NCBI GenBank assembly: GCA_021323495.1
Contig: JAJQJO010000065.1
Span: 1-12,191 of the forward strand
DNA from: Cellvibrio sp.
GTDB taxonomy: Bacteria > Pseudomonadota > Gammaproteobacteria > Pseudomonadales > Cellvibrionaceae
Direction of reading: 5' to 3'
Length of the DNA: 12,191 bases
Within the stretch, counting starts at the first letter, position 1; every line of letters starts with the position of its first letter. Under the pieces are notes generated by a model. It saw nothing but the letters and a program-made list of their open reading frames with translations, searched no databases and was not told where the DNA came from. A program made the translations under genes and the position numbers. This document shows positions 6,694 through 12,191 of the stretch, piece after piece.

Positions 6694-7923
6694 TTACTTG
6701 TCTTTTGACAAAGGCACATCCATTCCCGGCGACACTTTTTTGGTTGGCCCTTCTGCGGATGGGTTCACATCGAAATCAAAAATATCCGTCGGCAACCATA
6801 ACGTTGCACAGGCATTCGGAATATCCACAACACCGGAAATATGTCCTTGCACCGGCGCACAACCCAGGATCGAATAAGCCTGCGCTTTGGAGTAACCGAA
6901 TTTGGTCAAATAATTGATCGCATTCAAACAAGCCTGGCGATAAGCGACGTGTACATCGAGATAATGTTGCTCGCCGTATTCATCAACTGAAATACCTTCA
7001 AAAATTAAATAGTCATCGTACTTCGGTGCAATCGGGCTTGGTTTAAAGATCGGATTTTTAATCGCGTATTTCGCCATGCCGTCTTTGATTAAGCTTACGC
7101 GCAAATGAATCCAGCCCGCCATTTCAATCGCACCGCAAAATGTAATCTCGCCATCGCCCTGACTAAAATGTAAATCCCCGACAGAAAGTCCACCACCTTT
7201 CACATAGACCGGAAAATAAATTTTGGAGCCACGCGATAAATCTTTAATATCGCAATTACCACCATGCTCGCGTGGCGGTACAGTACGGGCACCTTCAGCT
7301 GCCGCAACTTTTGCAGCATCGGGAGCCATCTTGCCCATGTGGGCGGTGTCAGCATAGGGGAGTGTTGCGAGCGCTGGAACGCGATCAGGTTCAGTATCGT
7401 AAAGTTCTTTCTCGCGTTTGTTCCACTCCAACAACATTTCTTTCGATGGCAAGCAACCAATCAAACCAGGGTGCACCAGCCCGGCGAACTCTACATTAGG
7501 TACATGACGGGATTTGGTAAACATACCATTGATATCCCAAATCGATTTTTGCGCTTCAGGAAAATGCTCTGTTAAAAACCCGCCACCATTTTGCTTGGAG
7601 AAAAAACCATTAAAACCCCACAGACTTTCCTGAAAGGCGCCAATGTCGAGTATATCCACCACCAGTAAATCGCCCGGTTCAGCGCCTTCAACTCCAACAG
7701 GGCCGGAAAGAAAATGTACCTGGGATAAATCCACATCGCGTACATCATCAGCGCTATCGTTATTCGCGATCTGGCCACCGGTCCAGTCATAACATTCAAT
7801 AATAAAATCCTCACCAGGCTTCACGGTTTTGACCATGGGAATATCCGGATGCCAGCGGTTGTGGATCATTTCATTTTCGTAGGGCGATTTAGTTAGATCT
7901 ATTTTGATAATCGTTTCAGCCAT
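6694..7923 (-). CDS. fmdA: Formamidase (acetamidase/formamidase family)
   Basis: This cytoplasmic amidohydrolase converts formamide to formate and ammonia; family members also act on short amides such as acetamide. At 409 residues it is the usual size of Methylophilus-type FmdA. Seen: the N-terminal HNRWHPDIP (21-29), FLSGPVGVEGAEPGD (71-84), the conserved His/Cys/Asp block PREHGGNCDIKDLSRG (217-232), GDLHFSQGDGEI (249-260) and a conserved C-terminal domain with SILGCAPVQGHISGVVDIPN (351-370). The block HGGNCD and GDLHFSQGDGE are the family's metal/active-site region. There is no signal peptide. The ATG at 7923 has AGGAG 8 nt upstream. It follows urtE by 213 bp that contain a probable terminator and two inverted repeats, so it may have its own promoter. 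With the adjacent Urt-type importer it gives uptake and hydrolysis of an amide as a nitrogen source. Confidence 0.93.
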   Translation of the reverse strand: MAETIIKIDLTKSPYENEMIHNRWHPDIPMVKTVKPGEDFIIECYDWTGGQIANNDSADDVRDVDLSQVHFLSGPVGVEGAEPGDLLVVDILDIGAFQESLWGFNGFFSKQNGGGFLTEHFPEAQKSIWDINGMFTKSRHVPNVEFAGLVHPGLIGCLPSKEMLLEWNKREKELYDTEPDRVPALATLPYADTAHMGKMAPDAAKVAAAEGARTVPPREHGGNCDIKDLSRGSKIYFPVYVKGGGLSVGDLHFSQGDGEITFCGAIEMAGWIHLRVSLIKDGMAKYAIKNPIFKPSPIAPKYDDYLIFEGISVDEYGEQHYLDVHVAYRQACLNAINYLTKFGYSKAQAYSILGCAPVQGHISGVVDIPNACATLWLPTDIFDFDVNPSAEGPTKKVSPGMDVPLSKDK

Positions 7924-7995
7924 GGTACTGACTCCTGGTATGGGTTGGACAAATCGTCACGGAACAGGATCAGTATCTAGCGCAGGAGGGAAAAT

Positions 7996-8014
7996 CGCTA
8001 TACGACAAATAGCG
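7996..8014. promoter_or_regulatory. Inverted repeat upstream of fmdA
   Basis: CGCTAT, seven bases, ATAGCG. It lies about 75 bp upstream of the fmdA start and only 8 bp from the palindrome at 8023-8038. It is either an operator or a leader hairpin. No -10/-35 pair could be assigned with confidence here. Confidence 0.4.
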
Positions 8015-8022
8015 CGTGCGAC

Positions 8023-8038
8023 TACGTTATTTAACGTA
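8023..8038. promoter_or_regulatory. Palindromic operator candidate upstream of fmdA
   Basis: TACGTTA, two bases, TAACGTA: a perfect 7-bp inverted repeat, 100 bp upstream of the fmdA start and downstream of the terminator after urtE. Its compact symmetric form suits a dimeric regulator such as a LuxR/FixJ or GntR type. Its regulator is not in the window. Confidence 0.45.
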
Positions 8039-8065
8039 TAGGCCAACCATCGGCACACCAATTTG

Positions 8066-8111
8066 AAAATAAAAGAGCCAGCAATCGCCCGAGACATAGC
8101 GAAAGCTGGCT
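8066..8111 (-). terminator. Probable intrinsic terminator after urtE
   Basis: On the minus strand, AGCCAGC pairs with GCTGGCT (8105-8111 with 8076-8082). An inner TCGC/GCGA stem is separated by a small AA/AA internal loop, and the hairpin is followed by CTTTTATTTT. It starts 26 bp past the urtE stop. This would end most urtABCDE transcripts before fmdA, with partial readthrough possible because the T run is interrupted. Confidence 0.7.
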
Positions 8112-8136
8112 GAAGACGTTATCGATCCAACCAAAA

Positions 8137-8826
8137 TCACACTGACAAATAAGACGCAACCTTGGCTTCATTAATGGTCTCGCGCAATTCTTCATGCACA
8201 ATCTCGCCTTTCTCAATCACCAGAATCCGGTCGGCGATATCCAACGCGAAACTCAATACCTGTTCTGATACTACAATCGATAAACCACGCTGGTCGCGGA
8301 TCATTTTCAAGGTGCGCCCCATTTCACGGATTATCGACGGCTGGATACCTTCGGTTGGCTCATCGAGAAATAACATTTTGGGATCGCTCGCCAATGCGCG
8401 TGCAATCGCTAATTGTTGCTGCTGCCCGCCCGATAAATTACCACCGCGCCGGTTGCGCATCTCCAACAAGACCGGAAACATATCGTAGAGCTCCTGAGGC
8501 ACTGCACGTTTCCTGGTAGTGGTTAATCCGGTCTCAATATTTTCTTTCACCGTCATACTGGAAAATATCATCCTTCCTTGCGGAACAAACCCGAAACCAC
8601 CGGCAACGCGCTGGTAACTTTTCATCTGGCTGACTTCTTTGCCATCCAATTTCACGCTGCCACCTGAGCTGGGGATAACACCCATTAACGACTTCATCAG
8701 GGTCGTTTTACCCATGCCATTGCGGCCCATGACCGCAACGATTTCGCGCGGTTTTACTTCAAAATTTAATCCATGTAACACTTCGCTCTGGCCATAACTT
8801 ACGCGGTAGTCAGATACAGATAACAT
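8137..8826 (-). CDS. urtE: Urea/amide ABC transporter ATP-binding subunit UrtE
   Basis: This is one of two ATPases that drive the Urt importer at the inner-membrane cytoplasmic face (branched-chain amino acid/HAAT class). It is 229 residues, the full family length. Seen: Walker A GRNGMGKT (34-41), Q-loop Gln83 in FVPQGRMIFSS, signature LSGGQ (131-135), Walker B MLFLDEP (151-157), and SEQ (187-189) where LivF-like proteins lack the usual switch His. The Q-loop context and LSGGQQQQLAIARAL are typical of UrtE. The ATG at 8826 has GAGGA 6 nt upstream. It is 32 bp behind urtD and is the last transporter gene before the terminator. Confidence 0.93.
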   Translation of the reverse strand: MLSVSDYRVSYGQSEVLHGLNFEVKPREIVAVMGRNGMGKTTLMKSLMGVIPSSGGSVKLDGKEVSQMKSYQRVAGGFGFVPQGRMIFSSMTVKENIETGLTTTRKRAVPQELYDMFPVLLEMRNRRGGNLSGGQQQQLAIARALASDPKMLFLDEPTEGIQPSIIREMGRTLKMIRDQRGLSIVVSEQVLSFALDIADRILVIEKGEIVHEELRETINEAKVASYLSV

Positions 8827-8858
8827 AATCGATCCTCACAATTGTTAATGGCCGCTAA

Positions 8859-9605
8859 TCAATGACCTAAATATACTTCAATCACTTTTGGATCCTTTTT
8901 GACTTTATCGACGGAGCCTTCAGCGAGAATTTTTCCCTGATGCAACACGGTAACTTTATCGGCGATCTGCGCTACAAATTGCATATCGTGCTCGATCACA
9001 ATTACCGAACGGTCTTTAATAATGCTGCGCAGCAGCTCCGCTGTTTGTTGCCGCTCACCCACCGACATACCAGCCACAGGTTCATCGAGCATAAGCAAGT
9101 CCGGGTCTTGCATTAGCAGCATGCCAATTTCCAACCATTGTTTTTGACCGTGGCTGAGCAACTCCGCTTGTTTATCCAACTGGTCGCCCAGGAAAATCAT
9201 ATTGGCAATTTCGTGGACTTTGCTGATGACTTCTTCATCGCGTTTAAATACCAGCGCACCAAATACCGAACGGCCGCGTGGAAAGGAAATTTCCAGGTTT
9301 TCGAACACACTTAAATCGCCATAGATCGACGGCGTTTGGAATTTGCGGCCGACACCGGCTTTAACTATGTCGTGTTCTTTCATCCGCGTGAGTTCTTTAT
9401 TGCGGAACTTGATTGAACCTTCAGTGGCTTTGGTGCGACCGCAAATTAAATCCAGCACCGTGGTTTTACCTGCACCATTAGGGCCGATAATTACGCGGAT
9501 CTCATTTTCATCCACATAGAAGGTCAAATCATTTACCGCTTTAAAACCATCAAAGGAGACAGTGAGGCTCTCTACTGCTAATACAAAGTCTGTATTACTG
9601 CTCAT
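8859..9605 (-). CDS. urtD: Urea/amide ABC transporter ATP-binding subunit UrtD
   Basis: This is the second ATPase of the Urt importer, LivG-like, 248 residues, acting with UrtE on the UrtBC permease. Seen: Walker A GPNGAGKTT (41-49), Q-loop Gln90 (GRKFQTPSIY), signature LSHGQ (150-154, with His for the first Gly, as usual in UrtD), Walker B LLMLDEP (170-176), and switch His206 (IEHDM). Its ATG lies inside the end of urtC, an 11-bp overlap, with AAGGAG 6 nt upstream, so translation is probably coupled to urtC. Confidence 0.94.
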   Translation of the reverse strand: MSSNTDFVLAVESLTVSFDGFKAVNDLTFYVDENEIRVIIGPNGAGKTTVLDLICGRTKATEGSIKFRNKELTRMKEHDIVKAGVGRKFQTPSIYGDLSVFENLEISFPRGRSVFGALVFKRDEEVISKVHEIANMIFLGDQLDKQAELLSHGQKQWLEIGMLLMQDPDLLMLDEPVAGMSVGERQQTAELLRSIIKDRSVIVIEHDMQFVAQIADKVTVLHQGKILAEGSVDKVKKDPKVIEVYLGH

Positions 9606-10812
9606 GGATAACTCCTTGTGGCAAAGAAACAGATTCGGTTTTAGTGCTGGTCGGTTTTGATGGCAATGGCATAGATGATGAGTTTTTCGCTACTGTTTTG
9701 CTAAATAGTTTGGTAAAGAATGCATCCACTTTAGGTGCCGCATAAGTGGCATATACACCCGCCAAACCATTAGGGAACGCCATCACTACCGCGATAAATA
9801 ATCCACCCATTGCAAACAACCAGAGTTCTGGAAAACTTTCCGAGAAGGAAGTTTTGGCAAAGTTCACCAACAGCGCACCGTATACAGCACCAACGATTGA
9901 TAGGCGCCCGCCCACCGCACAAAAGATGACCATTTCAATTGAAGGTACAATGCCGACCAAGGTGGGTGACATAAATCCCACTTGTAGGGTAAACATCGCA
10001 CCACCAATCGCCGCGAAAATCGCTCCAATGCAGAACACAAATATTTTGAAATTGGATACGTCATAGCCCGAGAAACGCACGCGGTCTTCTTTATCGCGCA
10101 TCGCCACTAGCAAACGCCCCAATTTACTTTTGCGAATAAACTGGGCAATGAACAAACATACAAACAACATAAATACGCACACAAAATAAAATACGTATTT
10201 CGCACTGTCGGTACGAATATCCCAACCATGCAGCGTGCGCAAATCCGTCATACCATTTACACCACCGGTATAACCCTGTTGACCGATAATTAAAATCGTC
10301 AGGATTGCCGCAATCGCCTGGGTAATAATGGCAAAGTAAACACCACCCACGCGCCGCTTAAACATCGCTACACCCACAATGTAGGCGATAATTGTGGGGA
10401 CAATAATTAATGCTATCAAGGTGAAGGTAAAACTGTAGAAAGGCTGCCAGAAAAAAGGCAATTCAGTAATTTGGTTCCAATCCATAAAATCCGGAATGCC
10501 AGGTGTAGATTGGATTTTGGTGCTCTCGGGGTCAGATGCTTCCAACTTCAGAAACATCGCCATGATGTAACCACCCAAACCGAAAAACACACCCTGCCCC
10601 AAACTTAAAATTCCACCGTAACCCCAGCACAACACCAAACCAACGGCGACGAATGCATAGGTTAAATATTTACCTACAAGATTGAGACGAAAAATATCCA
10701 GCGAGAGTGGCAACACAACCACCAGAATTAATGCGAGCACCAAAAATCCATAGAGATCTTTTTTGGGCAAGAGTGATGCGATACCTGCTCTTGATTTTAA
10801 CAAAAGGGACAT
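9595..10812 (-). CDS. urtC: Urea/amide ABC transporter permease UrtC
   Basis: This is an inner-membrane permease subunit (LivM-like) that pairs with UrtB, 405 residues. Seen: a first membrane segment at about 21-40, the family motif GGILSLGQGVFFGLGGY (66-82), a periplasmic insert with many polar residues (about 90-120), GQQGYTGGVNGMTD (177-190), a cytoplasmic coupling loop rich in charge (LLVAMRDKEDRVRFSGYD) and GGRLSIVGAVYGALLVN near the end. The last 30 or so residues are a Ser/Thr/Pro/Lys-rich tail. The GAGGAG ribosome site lies 9 nt before the ATG at 10812 and next to the urtB stop; the genes are 15 bp apart. Confidence 0.94.
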   Translation of the reverse strand: MSLLLKSRAGIASLLPKKDLYGFLVLALILVVVLPLSLDIFRLNLVGKYLTYAFVAVGLVLCWGYGGILSLGQGVFFGLGGYIMAMFLKLEASDPESTKIQSTPGIPDFMDWNQITELPFFWQPFYSFTFTLIALIIVPTIIAYIVGVAMFKRRVGGVYFAIITQAIAAILTILIIGQQGYTGGVNGMTDLRTLHGWDIRTDSAKYVFYFVCVFMLFVCLFIAQFIRKSKLGRLLVAMRDKEDRVRFSGYDVSNFKIFVFCIGAIFAAIGGAMFTLQVGFMSPTLVGIVPSIEMVIFCAVGGRLSIVGAVYGALLVNFAKTSFSESFPELWLFAMGGLFIAVVMAFPNGLAGVYATYAAPKVDAFFTKLFSKTVAKNSSSMPLPSKPTSTKTESVSLPQGVIHEQ

Positions 10813-10827
10813 AAGTAGGTACTCCTC

Positions 10828-11754
10828 TTAACGGCGTACTTTCAGGGTGAACAAACCTTGTGGACGCAACATCAGAATCAACACCACAAACAGAAGTGTT
10901 AATACTTTGGACATAGAACCACTCATAAAAAATTCCATCGTCGACTGCGCTTGTGAAATACTGAATGCTGAAGCGATGGTGCCAAGCAAACTCGATGCGC
11001 CACCAAATACCACTACAAGAAAAGTATCGACAATATAAAGTTGGCCAGAGGTTGGGCCAGTGGAACCAATCATCGTAAACGCACTGCCTGCCACACCGGC
11101 AATGCCGCAACCTAATGCAAAAGTAACGCGATCCACCTTGCCAGTATTAATTCCCACTGCACCTGCCATAGCGCGATTCTGCACCACTGCGCGCACTTGG
11201 GTGCCCCAGCGCGAGCGATACATCAGCAATGCAACAGCGAGTGAAATGCCGAGCGCAAGACACATCACAAATAAACCGTTAATCGGTAATTCAATTGTTT
11301 CTGTCAGTTGATAAGAACCCATCAGCCAATCCGGTAAGGTGACGCCTACTTCGCGCGGGCCAAATATAGTGCGATAAGTTTGTTGCAGAATTAAACTTAA
11401 ACCCCAGGTCGCCAATAAGGTGTCCAGTGGACGGTGATAAAGATGTCGGATCATCGCCCATTCGACTAATGCACCTAGTGCGGCGGCGGCGATAAATGCA
11501 AGTATCATCGCGAGAATAAAATAAATACTGAAAAAATCGGGAAGGTAAGTTGAAAACAAATTGGATGTTAAATAAGTGACGTAAGCACCGAGAATCATAA
11601 ATTCGCCGTGCGCCATATTGATAACGCCCATCTGGCCAAAAATAATTGCCAAGCCCAGGGCCATCAGGACAAACACCGAAAACAAAATCAATCCCGCTAC
11701 ACCTTGCATCGCAAAGATCGATAATAATTCCGAGCTACTGTATTCAGCGAACAT
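10828..11754 (-). CDS. urtB: Urea/amide ABC transporter permease UrtB
   Basis: This is an inner-membrane permease subunit (LivH-like), 308 residues. Seen: GLAIIFGQMGVINMAHGEFMILGAY (34-58), the signature of this permease class; several further hydrophobic segments; the coupling loop RSRWGTQVRAVVQNRAMAGAVGINTGKVDR; and a C-terminal LRPQGLF. From family knowledge, many proteobacterial UrtB proteins carry a long N-terminal extension and exceed 500 residues. This one is the short form, about the size of LivH and cyanobacterial UrtB. The ATG at 11754 has GAGGTG 5 nt upstream. It is separated from urtA by 74 bp holding a strong hairpin. Confidence 0.93.
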   Translation of the reverse strand: MFAEYSSSELLSIFAMQGVAGLILFSVFVLMALGLAIIFGQMGVINMAHGEFMILGAYVTYLTSNLFSTYLPDFFSIYFILAMILAFIAAAALGALVEWAMIRHLYHRPLDTLLATWGLSLILQQTYRTIFGPREVGVTLPDWLMGSYQLTETIELPINGLFVMCLALGISLAVALLMYRSRWGTQVRAVVQNRAMAGAVGINTGKVDRVTFALGCGIAGVAGSAFTMIGSTGPTSGQLYIVDTFLVVVFGGASSLLGTIASAFSISQAQSTMEFFMSGSMSKVLTLLFVVLILMLRPQGLFTLKVRR

Positions 11755-11793
11755 AGCTGCACCTCATCTCGATTTCAAATTAGCCATACAAAC

Positions 11794-11817
11794 GCTACCA
11801 GCCAATTGGCTGGTAGC
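11794..11817 (-). other. Intercistronic hairpin between urtA and urtB
   Basis: GCTACCAGCC (11794-11803) and GGCTGGTAGC (11808-11817) form a perfect 10-bp stem around AATT, 12 bp after the urtA stop. The following minus-strand sequence (GTTTGTATGG) has only a weak T run, so it is at most a partial terminator. Such hairpins behind binding-protein genes commonly protect the mRNA 3' end and let the binding protein be made in excess of the membrane subunits. Confidence 0.7.
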
Positions 11818-11828
11818 TATGTTTAAAC

Positions 11829-12191
11829 TTATTGATAACCTTTCGGGAATGGATCCGGCTCGATCAGGTCTTTGGTTTCGAAGACTACATCGTATTGACC
11901 ATCAGGACGTGCGTGACCGATACGGGTTTTGGACCAGAGGTGATGGTTGGGGTGAACTTTCACATAACCTTCAGGTGCAGTCGTCAACTCAATGCCGGGT
12001 GATGCAGCGCGCACCTTATCGATATCAAATGAACCCGCTTTTTCCACGGCGGCTTTCCACAACCAGGGGCCGAGATACGCTGCCTGGGTCACATCGCCGA
12101 TCACGATATCTTTGCCATACATCGCTTTGAAATCGGCAACAAATTTCTTGTTGTTGTCATTCGGTAAGCTCTGGAAATATTTCATTGCTGC
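11829..12191 (-). CDS. urtA: Urea/amide ABC transporter substrate-binding protein UrtA (C-terminal part)
   Basis: This is the periplasmic binding protein that delivers the solute to UrtBC. Only the last 120 residues are in the window; the frame stays open to the window edge, reading Ala-Ala before the Met at 12185, so that Met is internal. Seen: a C-terminal lobe with VTQAAYLGPWLWKAAVEKAGS, the highly characteristic VHPNHHLWSKTRIGHARPDGQYDVV of UrtA/FmdD-type proteins, and an end at PFPKGYQ. It is the first known gene of the cluster; its start, promoter and signal peptide lie beyond the window. The substrate could be urea or a short-chain amide, and this part alone does not decide. Confidence 0.9.
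   Translation of the reverse strand, partial: AAMKYFQSLPNDNNKKFVADFKAMYGKDIVIGDVTQAAYLGPWLWKAAVEKAGSFDIDKVRAASPGIELTTAPEGYVKVHPNHHLWSKTRIGHARPDGQYDVVFETKDLIEPDPFPKGYQ

Noticed and set aside
10670..11110. 146-residue minus-strand frame across the urtB-urtC junction
   Set aside because: It is an alternative frame of two well-supported permease genes, rich in Cys/Trp/Arg with no domain.
1..12191. Mobile element, CRISPR array, phage or toxin-antitoxin system
   Set aside because: No spaced direct repeats, transposase or integrase motifs, or phage proteins were seen on either strand.

Overview
This window reads as chromosomal DNA of a Gram-negative bacterium, most likely a gammaproteobacterium. 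The placement rests on a PEP-CTERM protein-sorting signal, a probable sigma-54 promoter and a urt-fmd gene cluster of proteobacterial type. A Cellvibrio-like environmental bacterium would fit, but no marker gene fixes the lineage. No tRNA, rRNA, CRISPR array, transposase or phage gene was seen.

Region 1 (1-4112, minus strand) looks like a two-gene secretion operon. A PEP-CTERM protein gene comes first, followed 48 bp later by a 1034-residue secreted subtilisin-like protease with an intact Asp/His/Asn/Ser set. It ends at a strong UUCG-loop terminator at 161-185. A good sigma-54 type promoter (4210-4226) sits upstream.

Region 2 (about 4300-6025, plus strand) is a divergent unit. It holds a six-segment inner-membrane protein of no family I recognise and a TetR/AcrR repressor, ending at a clean terminator. 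In front is a near-consensus sigma-70 promoter (TTGACA, 17 bp, TCTAAT) overlaid by two copies of an AGACC/GACC-N4-GGTC palindrome exactly 30 bp apart. This is the layout of an autorepressed TetR operon. The same palindromes lie roughly 120 and 150 bp upstream of the predicted sigma-54 start, so they could instead, or also, serve the PEP-CTERM operon.

Region 3 (6057-12191, minus strand) is an amide/urea nitrogen-acquisition cluster read urtA-urtB-urtC-urtD-urtE, then fmdA (formamidase) and fmdB (zinc ribbon). urtA is cut by the window end. The transporter would import urea or a short amide, and FmdA would hydrolyse formamide to ammonia and formate. A perfect 10-bp-stem hairpin separates urtA from urtB, a probable terminator follows urtE, and two inverted repeats lie in front of fmdA. 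fmdAB may therefore be expressed partly independently of the transporter.

The most distinctive part is the compact intergenic region 4113-4521, with two divergent promoters of different sigma classes around shared palindromes. The novel-system candidates are the TetR/unknown membrane protein pair and the PEP-CTERM/subtilase pair.
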